The notes under the pieces are model-generated. The model ran no database searches. It saw only the letters and a program-made list of their open reading frames with translations, and was not told where the DNA came from. From positions 22,070 to 86,069 of the forward strand of contig NZ_LUJK01000008.1 in NCBI RefSeq assembly GCF_001601825.1: a DNA stretch of 64,000 nt. The letters are read 5' to 3'. Within the stretch, counting starts at the first letter, position 1, and each line of letters starts with the position of its first letter. Positions 27,555 to 37,164 of this stretch are shown piece by piece. The DNA comes from Limnobacter sp. CACIAM 66H1 (GTDB lineage Bacteria; Pseudomonadota; Gammaproteobacteria; Burkholderiales; Burkholderiaceae_B). Made by a program: the position numbers and the translations under genes.

Positions 27555-28679
27555 ATGTCAATCAGTCCAGTCAACGAAATCGTTGAAGAAATGCGTGCCG
27601 GTCGCATGGTCATTCTCGTTGACGAGGAAGACCGTGAAAACGAGGGTGATCTCGTGCTGGCCGCCGACTTTGTTACGCCAGAGGCCATCAATTTCATGGC
27701 CAAGTATGGTCGTGGTCTCATTTGCCTGACATTGACCGAGGCCCGCTGCCGCGAGCTTGGTTTGCGTCCTATGGTTGCAGCCAACGGCTCCTCTCACGGT
27801 ACCAATTTCACCGTCTCCATCGAAGCAGCGGAAGGTGTGTCCACAGGTATTTCTGCGGCCGATCGGTCCCACACCATTCGTATCGCGGTGAACAAGAACT
27901 CCAAGCCAGAAGACCTGGTACAACCTGGTCATGTTTTTCCCCTGACCGCGGTAAATGGTGGGGTACTCATGCGAGCTGGTCATACCGAAGCGGGTTGCGA
28001 TCTGGCTGCCATGGCTGGCCTTAGTCCTGCCTCCGTCATTTGTGAAATCATGAAAGACGATGGCACCATGGCCCGGTTGCCTGATTTGGTGGAGTTTGCC
28101 AAAGAACACAACTTGAAGATCGGCACCATCGCGGATCTTATTCAGTACCGCAGCACCAAAGAGTCACTGATCGAGCGCATGCACGAACGTGTCATTGACA
28201 CCGTGCAGGGCCGGTTCAAATGTATTTCTTTCCGCGACAAGCCCACAGGCAGCGCACACTTTGCCCTGGTGTATGGCCAATTGAACCCGGACACTGAGGC
28301 TTTGGTGCGAGTCCATGAACCCACCTCACTAATCGATTTTCTCGAAGTGAATTTGTCAGAACACTCCTTTTCAATTCCTGCCGCCATGAAAAAAGTAGTG
28401 GACGAGGGAGCGGGCGTTATTGTGCTTCTGAACTGTGATGTGTCCTCAGACCGTTTGTTGGGGCAGTTCGCTTCGCTTGACGACATCGAACAGCGCGGTA
28501 CAACCGCTCGCAAAGGCGCGGGATCCAACCCTGACTTGCGTACCTATGGTATCGGGGCGCAAATATTGCGCGACCTGGGTGTGAACAAAATGAAATTGCT
28601 GTCCCGACCACGGAAAATGCCAAGCATGACCGGGTTTGATTTGGAAGTATCAGGTTATGTCAACGGAGAAACGAAATGA
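27555..28679 (+). CDS. ribBX: RibBX: DHBP synthase fused to a degenerate GTP cyclohydrolase II-like domain
   Basis: The N-terminal domain (about 1-200) is 3,4-dihydroxy-2-butanone-4-phosphate synthase, with [28 protein letters not shown], and the HTEAGCDLA acid-base site. The C-terminal 165 residues have the cyclohydrolase II fold ([24 protein letters not shown]) but lack the zinc cysteines: where active enzymes have a VRxHSECxTGD motif this one reads [12 protein letters not shown]. This matches the RibBX variant described in Proteobacteria, whose second domain is not an active cyclohydrolase. A separate ribA is therefore expected elsewhere. ribH overlaps its 3' end. Confidence 0.88.
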   Translation: MSISPVNEIVEEMRAGRMVILVDEEDRENEGDLVLAADFVTPEAINFMAKYGRGLICLTLTEARCRELGLRPMVAANGSSHGTNFTVSIEAAEGVSTGISAADRSHTIRIAVNKNSKPEDLVQPGHVFPLTAVNGGVLMRAGHTEAGCDLAAMAGLSPASVICEIMKDDGTMARLPDLVEFAKEHNLKIGTIADLIQYRSTKESLIERMHERVIDTVQGRFKCISFRDKPTGSAHFALVYGQLNPDTEALVRVHEPTSLIDFLEVNLSEHSFSIPAAMKKVVDEGAGVIVLLNCDVSSDRLLGQFASLDDIEQRGTTARKGAGSNPDLRTYGIGAQILRDLGVNKMKLLSRPRKMPSMTGFDLEVSGYVNGETK

Positions 28680-29182
28680 GCAACAGTCCAGGAAGTGTGC
28701 CTGCTAATTTGAACGGCGATGGCATTCGTGTGGGTGTGGTTCAGGCCCGCTTCAACGAAGAAATTACCAATGGCCTTTGGGCCGCCTGTTGCAGCGAATT
28801 GCTGCGCTTGGGCGTGTTGAATGAAGACATTCTGCACATTACGGTGCCTGGTGCGATGGAAATTCCAATCGCTTTGCAGCGTTTGGCATTCTCAGGCGAG
28901 TTTGATGCACTGATCGCCTTGGGTGCCGTGATCAAGGGCGACACCTACCATTTTGAGATTGTGTGTGGAGAAAGCGCTCGCGGCATTTCAAGCGTCGCCT
29001 TGGCTCACGATGTGCCGGTAGTCAACATGGTGTTGACTACCTACACCGAGGACCAAGCCATAGAGCGAATCGAGGACAAAGGTGTCGATGCGGCTCGTTG
29101 TGCAGTGGAAATGGGTAATTTGATGATGACGCTGGATGACAATTTACCTGGCGCAGATGATGAGGAAGAAGACGATGAGTGA
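28676..29182 (+). CDS. ribH: RibH, 6,7-dimethyl-8-ribityllumazine synthase
   Basis: Lumazine synthase, 168 residues, condensing the RibB product with the pyrimidine precursor of riboflavin. Conserved pieces are VGVVQARFNEEIT, VPGAMEIPIALQRL, IALGAVIKGDTYHFEIVC and PVVNMVLTTYT. The start overlaps ribBX in an ATGA and the end overlaps nusB by eight bases. The C-terminal tail is extremely acidic (GADDEEEDDE), an extension beyond the catalytic fold. Confidence 0.95.
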   Translation: MSNSPGSVPANLNGDGIRVGVVQARFNEEITNGLWAACCSELLRLGVLNEDILHITVPGAMEIPIALQRLAFSGEFDALIALGAVIKGDTYHFEIVCGESARGISSVALAHDVPVVNMVLTTYTEDQAIERIEDKGVDAARCAVEMGNLMMTLDDNLPGADDEEEDDE

Positions 29183-29663
29183 AGCCAGCAAGCCCGATTC
29201 GGGCAAAAGGCAAGGGCACACTCGCAACGCTCGCCGTCGATCTCGTGAATTGGCTTTGCAGGGTTTGTATCAGTGGTTTTTAAATCCCACAGAAGTGGGT
29301 GAAGTGGATGCGCACATTCGGGATGCTCCTGGTTTCGACAAGGCCGATCGGGAGCACTACGAATCTCTTTTGCATGGTTCGGTTCACCATCTGGAAGACT
29401 TGATGCACCAAATACAGCCATTTATCGACCGCCCGTGGGGCGAACTCAGTCCGGTTGAAAAAGCTGTGCTGGTGCTGGCCAGTCATGAAATGAATACGCA
29501 CGTTGAAATTCCTTACCGAGTGGTGATCAACGAGGCTGTTGAGTTAACCAAAACTTTTGGCGGTACCGATGCGTTCAAATTCGTCAATGGTGTGCTTGAT
29601 AAAGTGGCCGCCCAGGCGCGTGATTCCGAAATCAAGGCTCAGGCGAACAGTCAGTCCAGTTAA
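29175..29663 (+). CDS. nusB: NusB, transcription antitermination protein
   Basis: All-helical factor of 162 residues that with NusE binds boxA RNA in rRNA antitermination. Recognizable are RRRSRELALQGLYQWFL, RPWGELSPVEKAVLVLASHEM and VVINEAVELTKTFGGTDAFKFVNG. The ATG at 29175 overlaps ribH by eight bases and is preceded by GGAAGAAGA. The ribH-nusB-thiL-pgpA order is the common proteobacterial arrangement. Confidence 0.94.
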   Translation: MSEASKPDSGKRQGHTRNARRRSRELALQGLYQWFLNPTEVGEVDAHIRDAPGFDKADREHYESLLHGSVHHLEDLMHQIQPFIDRPWGELSPVEKAVLVLASHEMNTHVEIPYRVVINEAVELTKTFGGTDAFKFVNGVLDKVAAQARDSEIKAQANSQSS

Positions 29664-29678
29664 TACTCAAGGGGCGTT

Positions 29679-30755
29679 TTGGAATTTGACCTGATTCATC
29701 GCTATTTCAAAACTCCTTTTGGCGAGCTTGCTCAGGCCAATCCCGACTCCGTGCTGCTTGGCATTGGCGATGACTGTGCCACTCTCCGGATCCTGCCCAA
29801 TCACCATCTATTCACCTCCACCGACACCCTGGTGGAGGGCGTTCAGTTTTTTTCAGACGATCCATCCAGTGTCATAGGCTGGAAGGCCTTGGCCAGTAAT
29901 TTGTCCGATCTCGCTGCCAGTGGGGCAAGTCCACTCGGCTTCACGCTCAATTTAAGTTTGCCCAAAATTGATGAAAACTGGCTGGCTGGCTTCTCAGCAG
30001 GTTTGCTCGACATCGCCACCCGTTTTAATTGCCCGTTGGTGGGTGGTGACACCACTTCAGCTGGCTCCAATCCATTGAAAACCCTGTCAATCACCGTGTT
30101 TGGCCAGGCACCTGCTTCTCACCTCGGGTTTAATCGGGCGCACGCGAAAATTGGTGAAGAAGTTTGGTTAAGTGGTACCCCCGGGCTTGCTCGCCTGGGG
30201 CTTTTGCTTGAATACCAAAGGCGAGGTCGCTTGGAGCAGCTGTGTAAGGGTCACGAGCTACCGCAGGTTCAGGCGTTGCTAGCGGCCATGCCGGCTCAGC
30301 TGCGGCAAATTGCTGTAAGTCAGCTTGGCATGCCAGTTCCGCGCATTGAACTTGGATTGCAGTTGCGTGGGCTTGCAAGCGCCTGCCTTGATCTGTCCGA
30401 CGGTTTAAGTGGGGATTTGGCCCATATTTCCAATTCAAGCGGCGTGTCCGCCGTACTGTTTCAATCAAGCCTTGAGTCTATGTGGCGCAATTGTTGGCCT
30501 GAAATCGACCAGCATGCGGACGCTGCCCAATTGTTGAAAACGTTGCTTATGCAAACTTGGAGGGGTGGAGATGATTTTGAATTGTGCTGGACGGCTCATC
30601 CGAAGCATCACAGTGCAATACAATCGCTGGGAGATGACCTGACATGTGTGGGCGTCATCGAAACCGGACGCGAAATATGGGTGCAATCCCCCAGCGCAGG
30701 CCGCACGCGCGTGGCCAGCCTTTCTTATAATCATTTTGCCGAGGTCCCGAATTGA
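29679..30755 (+). CDS. thiL: ThiL, thiamine-monophosphate kinase
   Basis: Phosphorylates thiamine monophosphate to the active cofactor; 358 residues of the PurM-like kinase fold. Motifs are GIGDDCATL, STDTLVEGVQF, SNLSDLAASGASPLGF, GGDTTSAG and CLDLSDGLSGDLAHI. The start is a TTG at 29679 with AAGGGG five bases upstream; no ATG precedes the conserved FDLIHRYF. Its stop overlaps the pgpA TTG start (TTGA). Confidence 0.92.
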   Translation: MEFDLIHRYFKTPFGELAQANPDSVLLGIGDDCATLRILPNHHLFTSTDTLVEGVQFFSDDPSSVIGWKALASNLSDLAASGASPLGFTLNLSLPKIDENWLAGFSAGLLDIATRFNCPLVGGDTTSAGSNPLKTLSITVFGQAPASHLGFNRAHAKIGEEVWLSGTPGLARLGLLLEYQRRGRLEQLCKGHELPQVQALLAAMPAQLRQIAVSQLGMPVPRIELGLQLRGLASACLDLSDGLSGDLAHISNSSGVSAVLFQSSLESMWRNCWPEIDQHADAAQLLKTLLMQTWRGGDDFELCWTAHPKHHSAIQSLGDDLTCVGVIETGREIWVQSPSAGRTRVASLSYNHFAEVPN

Positions 30756-31258
30756 GTTTGCCCCACCGTTCAAGACCTGACTGGCGTTTTATGCTCTCCC
30801 ATCCAGCGCACTTGATAGCCTTGGGCTTTGGTAGCGGTCTGGCCTGGATTTTGCCCGGTACTTTCGGCACATTAATGGGCTGGCTATTGTATGTTTGGCT
30901 GGATCCCTATTTGGCAACCAATCAGTGGATTTGGGTCATTGTGGGTGCTTTTGTTGCCGGTGCCTGGGCCTGTCAGATTGCCGGAAAGGCCCTGGGGGTT
31001 ATCGATCACGGCGGGATTGTCTGGGATGAAATTGTGGCGATCTGGTTGGTGTTGTTTGTGGCCTCCAATCATTTTTCCAGTCCACTGGAACAATTGGCTT
31101 GCGTGGTCTTGTTCCGGTTTTTTGACATGGTGAAACCACCCCCAATCCGCTGGTTTGATCGCCACTGGAAAAATGGTTTTGGTGTAATGTTCGATGACAT
31201 CGTTGCTGCTTTCATGACCTTGTTGGCTTTAGCGGTCTATTTGTATTTTTTGAAGTGA
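30752..31258 (+). CDS. pgpA: PgpA, phosphatidylglycerophosphatase A
   Basis: Membrane lipid phosphatase of 168 residues that dephosphorylates phosphatidylglycerophosphate. Visible are GFGSGLAWILPGTFGTLMGW, DHGGIVWDEIVAIWLV, the FRFFDMVKPPPIRWFD block typical of PgpA, and DDIVAAFMTLL, with several hydrophobic segments. A TTG at 30752 starts translation in overlap with thiL. Confidence 0.93.
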   Translation: MSLPHRSRPDWRFMLSHPAHLIALGFGSGLAWILPGTFGTLMGWLLYVWLDPYLATNQWIWVIVGAFVAGAWACQIAGKALGVIDHGGIVWDEIVAIWLVLFVASNHFSSPLEQLACVVLFRFFDMVKPPPIRWFDRHWKNGFGVMFDDIVAAFMTLLALAVYLYFLK

Positions 31259-31289
31259 ATTCAATTTTGAAAACGCTGAGAGGAGCCTC

Positions 31290-31787
31290 TTGAGTAATCC
31301 AGACCAAGCACTTTTGCTGCAAATTGCGGACATATTCAATGCATCGGCAGGCAAACTCGGTGTGGTCGAGTCTTGTACTGGGGGCGGGCTTGGCTCGGCA
31401 TTGACTAGTCTACCCGGCTCTAGCGACTGGTTTGAAGGTGGGCTGATCACCTATTCAAACAAGGTCAAGATGAAGTCGGTTTACGTGCGCGAATCGACTT
31501 TGGAGCAGCACGGTGCAGTGAGTGAAGAATGTGTCAAGGAAATGGCCAATGGCGGCATGATTGCCTTGGGTGTGGACTGTTGCCTCTCGGTGTCAGGCAT
31601 CGCCGGCCCGGGAGGTGGTTCGGCCGGTAAGCCAGTTGGCACGGTGTGGTTTGGTTTGGCCGTTCGGCACAAGTCGATTGAGGCTTTTCACCATGTTTTT
31701 GATGGTGATCGTGAGGCGGTTCGCCAACAGGCGGTACAAGCCGGGTTAACCATCCTGTCAAAAGTATCACTCAAAAAGGCTGTATAG
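31290..31787 (+). CDS. pncC: PncC, nicotinamide-nucleotide amidase (CinA C-terminal type)
   Basis: Deamidates NMN to NaMN in pyridine nucleotide recycling; 165 residues, the stand-alone C-terminal CinA domain. Motifs are VVESCTGGGLGSALT, GGLITYSNKVKM, SVSGIAGPGGGSAGKPVGTVW and DREAVRQQAV. The TTG start at 31290 has GAGAGGAG six bases upstream. The LexA box of recA overlaps its stop codon. Confidence 0.92.
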   Translation: MSNPDQALLLQIADIFNASAGKLGVVESCTGGGLGSALTSLPGSSDWFEGGLITYSNKVKMKSVYVRESTLEQHGAVSEECVKEMANGGMIALGVDCCLSVSGIAGPGGGSAGKPVGTVWFGLAVRHKSIEAFHHVFDGDREAVRQQAVQAGLTILSKVSLKKAV

Positions 31788-31795
31788 ATTTACAG
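31780..31795 (+). promoter_or_regulatory. LexA (SOS) box upstream of recA
   Basis: CTGTATAGATTTACAG fits the CTGT-N8-ACAG operator exactly. It lies 55 bases before the recA ATG, covers the pncC stop codon and overlaps a TTTACA that may be the recA -35 element. SOS induction of recA is expected. Confidence 0.85.
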
Positions 31796-31849
31796 TAAAA
31801 ACTGTGCAATAATTCGAACATCGCAATCCAATTCAGTTGAAGGCAGACC

Positions 31850-32926
31850 ATGGAAGATCTCAGAACCAAAAACCAATCCTCAGACAAAGTCAAAGCCCTG
31901 GCCGCCGCGCTCAGCCAAATCGAAAAGCAGTTTGGCAAGGGCAGTATCATGCGTTTTGGGGAAAACGAGATCATCGACGACATTCAGTCGGTCTCAACCG
32001 GTTCCTTGGGGCTTGATATTGCCTTGGGTATTGGTGGTCTGCCTCGCGGTCGAGTTGTCGAAATTTATGGTCCAGAATCCTCAGGTAAAACCACCCTGAC
32101 TCTGCAGGTTATTGCTGAAATGCAAAAACTTGGCGGCACCTGTGCTTTTATTGATGCGGAACATGCGCTCGATGTCCAATACGCAGCCAAACTGGGCGTT
32201 AACTTGCCTGATTTATTGATTTCCCAGCCTGACACGGGTGAACAGGCTCTCGAGATTGTGGATGCTTTGGTTCGTTCCGGCTCTGTTGATTTGGTGATTG
32301 TGGACTCTGTGGCTGCCCTGACACCCAAAGCTGAAATTGAAGGTGACATGGGCGACTCTCTGCCCGGTCTTCAAGCCAGATTGATGAGTCAGGCCTTACG
32401 CAAATTAACTGCCAATATCAAGCGGACCAATTGTCTGGTTATTTTTATTAACCAAATTCGAATGAAAATCGGTGTGATGTTTGGTAGCCCAGAGACAACG
32501 ACGGGGGGTAACGCCCTGAAGTTTTACTCCTCGGTCCGTCTGGACATTCGCCGAATTGGCTCCATCAAGAAGGGTGAGGAAGTTATTGGCAGCGAAACTC
32601 GCGTCAAGGTGGTCAAGAACAAGGTAAGTCCTCCTTTTAAGCAGGCTGAATTCGATATTTTGTACGGTCAGGGTACTTCCCGCGAAGGAGAGATTGTTGA
32701 CTTGGGCGTTTTGCATGGTTTTGTCGACAAGGCTGGCGCCTGGTATTCCTACAACGGCGAGAAAATTGGTCAGGGCAAAGACAATGCCCGCGATTTTTTG
32801 AAAGCCAATCCTGCGATGTCGGCTGAGATCGAAAATAAAATCCGAGAAAAACTGGGGGTACGTTTGCTTGAAGAGGCCTCAACCCCAGTGACCAAGAAGA
32901 AGAATGAAGTCGAAGACGCCGAGTAA
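31850..32926 (+). CDS. recA: RecA recombinase
   Basis: Strand-exchange ATPase and LexA co-protease, 358 residues. Clear motifs are [15 protein letters not shown], Walker [47 protein letters not shown] sequence ([16 protein letters not shown]) and [12 protein letters not shown]. The upstream LexA box shows SOS control. recX begins 23 bases before its stop. Confidence 0.98.
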   Translation: MEDLRTKNQSSDKVKALAAALSQIEKQFGKGSIMRFGENEIIDDIQSVSTGSLGLDIALGIGGLPRGRVVEIYGPESSGKTTLTLQVIAEMQKLGGTCAFIDAEHALDVQYAAKLGVNLPDLLISQPDTGEQALEIVDALVRSGSVDLVIVDSVAALTPKAEIEGDMGDSLPGLQARLMSQALRKLTANIKRTNCLVIFINQIRMKIGVMFGSPETTTGGNALKFYSSVRLDIRRIGSIKKGEEVIGSETRVKVVKNKVSPPFKQAEFDILYGQGTSREGEIVDLGVLHGFVDKAGAWYSYNGEKIGQGKDNARDFLKANPAMSAEIENKIREKLGVRLLEEASTPVTKKKNEVEDAE

Positions 32927-33497
32927 GTTACCAATCAAGTCGCCCATTAAGTCAAATGGGCGTTCATTCGGAGGTACTACGGGCTCTAGCAAGCCCGTGG
33001 TTTCCGCCAAGTCCAAGGCTGTCGCCTTGCTTGCCCGCAGGGAACACAGCAAAACTGAGCTTCGATCCAAGTTATTGCAACGTGGTTACGAGCCCAGTGA
33101 AGTGGAGGAGGCCATTGAATGGACAACTTCGCACCAATTTCAATCCGATGAGCGTTTCAAACTCAGCCTGTTTCGCAGGCGAGCCCCAACCTTTGGAGAT
33201 CGTGCAATTGCTGCCGAATTAGGGCAACACGGCTTGGGCGATGTCAAATCGCTCTCGCATGACGATTCTGAAACCCAAATCTTGAACAGTGAAGAAGACC
33301 GAGCGTTTGAGTGGATAAAGCGTAGGCAACTTTCAAGTCTGGACAGCCTCTTTGGTTCCGATTCGCCGGTCGACCAAGCTGAATTGTTGGTTTTGAAGTC
33401 CAAGGTTTATCGCGGCCTCTCCGCCCGTGGGTTTGAATTTGTCAACATTGAGCGCGCCTGGCGGCGCATTCTAGCTGAGTTCAAATCCAATGCGTGA
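32904..33497 (+). CDS. recX: RecX, RecA regulatory protein
   Basis: All-helical inhibitor or modulator of RecA filaments, 197 residues. The three-helix repeats are seen in [31 protein letters not shown] and [21 protein letters not shown] basic, low-complexity lead ([16 protein letters not shown]) precedes the fold. The ATG lies inside the recA end, which implies low coupled translation, as is usual. An in-frame later start is not available before the conserved domain. Confidence 0.9.
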   Translation: MKSKTPSKLPIKSPIKSNGRSFGGTTGSSKPVVSAKSKAVALLARREHSKTELRSKLLQRGYEPSEVEEAIEWTTSHQFQSDERFKLSLFRRRAPTFGDRAIAAELGQHGLGDVKSLSHDDSETQILNSEEDRAFEWIKRRQLSSLDSLFGSDSPVDQAELLVLKSKVYRGLSARGFEFVNIERAWRRILAEFKSNA

Positions 33498-33765
33498 TAT
33501 CATTCTTCCCGGCTTATGTGTTTCCATAGAAGTGATAGTCTAGTTAAATAACGAAGCGTTATTCAACGACACAAGAAGCAAAGAAAGAGATGGATAAAAA
33601 ACCTTCACAGCATGCCCGGCATGCCTCATCCTTGCCTCGGCTTTACGTCCGAGAACCCGCTTGCGCTGTCACGCGAAAAAACACTCTCCACTTTAAAATG
33701 TTGTCAGTTCAGTCGCCTTGTTGCGTCTAGCCGATGTGCATTAACTTTCCCAGCAAGGAATTCAA
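33498..33765. other. Intergenic region between recX and sucC
   Basis: A 268-base stretch without a supported gene. It holds a seven-pair hairpin AATAACG-AAG-CGTTATT (33547-33563) lacking a T run, and a short palindrome GCATGCC-GGCATGC near 33612. The sucCD promoter should lie here but I cannot place it with confidence. Confidence 0.5.
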
Positions 33766-34932
33766 ATGAAGATTCACGAGTATCAAGGCAAGGAAATTCT
33801 GAAGAAGTATGGTGTTGCTGTTCCTACCGGCTACCCCTGTTTTTCAATCGACGAGGCGATTGCAGCCGCGGAAAAATTGGGAGGCCCGGTTTGGGTGGTG
33901 AAGGCGCAGATTCACGCAGGTGGTCGCGGCAAAGGCGGTGGCGTGAAAGTGGCCAAAAGCATGGCTGATGTTAAAACTTATGCCAGCCAAATTTTGGGCA
34001 TGCAGTTGATCACCCATCAAACTGGCCCGGAAGGCCAGAAAGTCAGCCGTTTGCTGGTTGAGGAAGGGGCCGACATCAAAAAAGAATATTACGTTGGCAT
34101 GGTGGTTGACCGCGTTACCCAGCGTGTCTGCGTCATGGCATCCAGTGAAGGCGGGATGGAAATTGAAGAGGTGGCGGAACACACCCCGGAATTGATTCAC
34201 AAAGTGTACGTCGATCCGGTTGCGGGGCTTACTGACGCGGAAGCTGACGATTTGGCAGTGAAGATTGGCATCCCAGCGGCCTCGGTTGCCAAGGCGCGAG
34301 TGGCGTTTCAAGGTCTGTACAAGGCATTTTGGGAAACTGATGCCAGCCTGGCCGAGATCAACCCACTGATCTTGACGGGTTCAGGGGACATCATCGCGCT
34401 GGATGCAAAGCTGAACTTCGATTCCAACGCGCTGCACCGCCATCCAGAAATCGTGGCCCTGCGTGATCTGGCAGAGGAAGATCCTGCGGAGATTGAAGCA
34501 AGCAAATTTGACCTTAGCTACATCAGCCTGGACGGAAACATTGGTTGCTTGGTGAATGGCGCCGGTTTGGCCATGGCGACCATGGATACCATCAAGTTGT
34601 TTGGCGGTGAGCCCGCCAACTTCCTGGATGTGGGCGGCGGTGCCACCACTGAAAAGGTGACGGAAGCTTTCAAAATCATGTTGAAAAACCCCAACCTGAA
34701 AGCCATTTTGGTGAATATTTTTGGCGGCATCATGCGTTGCGACGTGATTGCAGATGGCGTGGTAGCAGCATCAAAAGCTGTGGGTTTGTCGGTTCCTTTG
34801 GTTGTGCGCATGAAAGGCACCAACGAAGATTTGGGCAAGAAAATTTTGGCTGAATCTGGTTTGCCGATTATTGCAGCGAACACCATGGGTGAGGCTGCGC
34901 AAAAAGTGGTGGCTGCGACCAAGGGCGCCTAA
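33766..34932 (+). CDS. sucC: SucC, succinyl-CoA synthetase beta subunit
   Basis: ATP-grasp subunit of 388 residues of the TCA-cycle enzyme converting succinyl-CoA to succinate with nucleotide formation. Motifs are [55 protein letters not shown] and [10 protein letters not shown], plus [13 protein letters not shown]. The ATG is preceded by CAAGGAA. sucD follows after 53 bases. Confidence 0.97.
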   Translation: MKIHEYQGKEILKKYGVAVPTGYPCFSIDEAIAAAEKLGGPVWVVKAQIHAGGRGKGGGVKVAKSMADVKTYASQILGMQLITHQTGPEGQKVSRLLVEEGADIKKEYYVGMVVDRVTQRVCVMASSEGGMEIEEVAEHTPELIHKVYVDPVAGLTDAEADDLAVKIGIPAASVAKARVAFQGLYKAFWETDASLAEINPLILTGSGDIIALDAKLNFDSNALHRHPEIVALRDLAEEDPAEIEASKFDLSYISLDGNIGCLVNGAGLAMATMDTIKLFGGEPANFLDVGGGATTEKVTEAFKIMLKNPNLKAILVNIFGGIMRCDVIADGVVAASKAVGLSVPLVVRMKGTNEDLGKKILAESGLPIIAANTMGEAAQKVVAATKGA

Positions 34933-34985
34933 GCGCTTGGTGCTCCATACCTGACAGCCATTCAACACGAAAAAGGATTTTCACA

Positions 34986-35873
34986 ATGTCGATTCTCATT
35001 AATAAAGACACCAAGGTAATCACCCAAGGTATTACTGGTAAAACCGGTCAGTTTCACACGCGCATGTGCCGTGAATACGCCAATGGCAAGAACTGCTTTG
35101 TTGCAGGTGTAAACCCCAAGAAAGCTGGCGAAGATTTTGAGGGCGTTCCCATTTATGGCACTGTGGCCGATGCCAAAAAACAGACCGGTGCCAACGCATC
35201 CGTGATTTACGTTCCTCCCCCCTTTGCTGCGGCTGCCATTTGGGAGGCTGTAGAAGCTGATCTGGATTTGGTGATCTGTATCACTGAAGGTATTCCCGTT
35301 CGTGACATGATCGAGGTACGAGATCGCATGCGCAGGGAAGGGCGCAAAACCATCGTGGTGGGACCAAACTGCCCCGGTGTTATTACGCCTGATGAAATCA
35401 AGATTGGTATCATGCCCGGTCATATCCATAAAAAAGGACGTATCGGCGTGGTGTCTCGCTCCGGTACCCTAACCTATGAGGCAGTGGGCCAGTTGAGTGA
35501 GTTGGGCTTGGGTCAGTCCACAGCCGTGGGTATCGGTGGAGATCCCGTGAACGGACTGAAGCACATCGACGTGATGCGAATGTTCAATGACGATCCTGAC
35601 ACCGATGCCGTGGTCATGATTGGCGAAATTGGTGGTAGTGACGAAGAAGAGGCCGCCTTGTGGGTGAAGGACAACATGAAGAAACCCGTGGTTGGCTTCA
35701 TCGCCGGTGTTACAGCACCCCCCGGAAAGCGGATGGGACACGCCGGCGCCATTATCTCTGGCGGTAAAGGGACCGCTCAGGAGAAGCTGGCCATTATGGA
35801 AGAGTGCGGTATTACCGTGACCAAAGACCCTTCCGTGATGGGCCAGTTGCTGAAGAAGGCTATCGGGGCCTGA
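34986..35873 (+). CDS. sucD: SucD, succinyl-CoA synthetase alpha subunit
   Basis: CoA-binding subunit of 295 residues carrying the phospho-histidine. Motifs are [53 protein letters not shown] and the active His context [13 protein letters not shown] (in [17 protein letters not shown]). AAAAGGA stands upstream of the ATG. A strong terminator follows. Confidence 0.97.
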   Translation: MSILINKDTKVITQGITGKTGQFHTRMCREYANGKNCFVAGVNPKKAGEDFEGVPIYGTVADAKKQTGANASVIYVPPPFAAAAIWEAVEADLDLVICITEGIPVRDMIEVRDRMRREGRKTIVVGPNCPGVITPDEIKIGIMPGHIHKKGRIGVVSRSGTLTYEAVGQLSELGLGQSTAVGIGGDPVNGLKHIDVMRMFNDDPDTDAVVMIGEIGGSDEEEAALWVKDNMKKPVVGFIAGVTAPPGKRMGHAGAIISGGKGTAQEKLAIMEECGITVTKDPSVMGQLLKKAIGA

Positions 35874-35894
35874 GTAGTCAAGTCATGGTTCATT

Positions 35895-35935
35895 AAAAAC
35901 CCCACCGTTCACTCAGAATGGTGGGGTTTTTCTTT
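35895..35935 (+). terminator. Rho-independent terminator after sucD
   Basis: AAAACCCCACC (35896-35906) pairs with GGTGGGGTTTT (35920-35930), with extra pairing TTC/GAA nearer the loop, followed by T-rich sequence to 35935. Confidence 0.9.
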
Positions 35936-36019
35936 GTAACCCTAGCGGGGGTTCTTCACGCAGACTGAACACCGAAGAATGGTTTTTCAATACCACTTTT
36001 CGATGTGAGGAATGCGACG

Positions 36020-36523
36020 ATGAATACGCCACGAATTTTGATTGGAAGTAGGGTTTCGAAGGGTTTCACCCTCATTGAACTGATGATTGGCATTGCGATT
36101 ATTGGCGTGCTGTCGGCAATTGCAATCCCGGCGTTTCAGGATTACTTGAATCGCTCCAAAGTCACTGAGTTAATGAATATTGCCCAGTCTTGCAAGGCAG
36201 GTATTATTGAATTCACAGCCACAACAAATGCATGGCCAGCTAACGCCGGCGATGCGGGTTGCCAGTCTAACGTTGCCGCACAGAGCCAGTATGCACGTCA
36301 ACTGACTGTTGGTGCGAACGGTAGAATTCAAGTCACATTCCAGGCCAACACGGTAGCGGCGGGCATCGCTGACAACAATTTTATTGCCTTGATTCCCTTC
36401 ACCGGTGGCGTAAGACATACCAACCCTTTGCAGCCAGTGGGTGAGTGGCGTTGCGTCACCAACGTTACCGCTGAGTTTCGGCGCTACTTACCCGCAGCTT
36501 GCCGCAACAACAACGTCAACTAA
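36020..36523 (+). CDS. Type IV pilin (PilA-like prepilin)
   Basis: A 167-residue class III signal-peptide protein. The leader ends SKG and the prepilin peptidase cleaves before FTLIELMIGIAIIGVLSAIA, with the +5 glutamate present. The helix continues as PAFQDYLNRSKVTELM, and the C-terminal part has a cysteine pair (WRCVTN and AACRNN) that would close the D-region loop. GAGGA lies eight bases before the ATG at 36020; a GTG at 36005 is less likely. Burkholderiales relatives often carry a pilin gene near sucCD and moaC, supporting a major-pilin role, though a minor pilin is possible. Confidence 0.88.
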   Translation: MNTPRILIGSRVSKGFTLIELMIGIAIIGVLSAIAIPAFQDYLNRSKVTELMNIAQSCKAGIIEFTATTNAWPANAGDAGCQSNVAAQSQYARQLTVGANGRIQVTFQANTVAAGIADNNFIALIPFTGGVRHTNPLQPVGEWRCVTNVTAEFRRYLPAACRNNNVN

Positions 36524-36526
36524 GAT

Positions 36527-36997
36527 TTACCGACTGAAATCACTTTTGCCGCCGCGTTTCTCGACGAGTCTGGTTTGAGTCATGACCATGCCTTTGTCAA
36601 TCGCTTTAAGCATGTCGTAAATGGTGAGAAGCCCTACCTGAACACCGGTCAGGGCTTCCATTTCCACCCCTGTTTTGCCCACGGTTTGCGCGGTGCAGGT
36701 GCAATGGACCTCGCACAGTTCATCGTTTAGTTCAAATTCAACTGCCAGTCGAGTCAGTGGAAGTGGGTGACACAATGGAATAAGATCAGAGGTGCGTTTT
36801 GCCCCCTGTATCGCGGCAATTCTGGCGACCCCCAACACATCGCCTTTCTTGGCGGTTCCCGCTTTTAAAGCAGCGTAGGCCTCATGCCCCAGCTGAATGG
36901 TGCCCGTGGCAACGGCTTTGCGTTCGGTTTCGGTTTTCCCGCCCACATCGACCATGTGTGCATTGCCTTCTTGGTCAAAGTGCGTAAGTCCGTTCAT
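36527..36997 (-). CDS. moaC: MoaC, cyclic pyranopterin monophosphate synthase
   Basis: Second enzyme of molybdenum cofactor synthesis, 156 residues. Motifs are [43 protein letters not shown] and [19 protein letters not shown]. It converges on the pilin gene with a three-base gap, so the two transcripts must overlap at their ends. No other moa gene is in the window. Confidence 0.96.
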   Translation of the reverse strand: MNGLTHFDQEGNAHMVDVGGKTETERKAVATGTIQLGHEAYAALKAGTAKKGDVLGVARIAAIQGAKRTSDLIPLCHPLPLTRLAVEFELNDELCEVHCTCTAQTVGKTGVEMEALTGVQVGLLTIYDMLKAIDKGMVMTQTRLVEKRGGKSDFSR

Positions 36998-37164
36998 TGT
37001 ATTAATCCCCTGCTGACTGATTTTCTTAACTTCATAGGTGCTGGTCGCATGGCCTGCCAGGCGTTTACCTAAATTTACCCAAGGAAAAGCCGTGCTACGC
37101 CCGAAGTTGATTGAACTTGTTTTTCATCGCGCTATCATACCCAGACTACCACCGTAAAAAGCCC

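Noticed and set aside
33547..33563. Terminator after recX
   Set aside because: The stem is perfect but AT-rich and not followed by T residues, so I list it only as part of the intergenic region.
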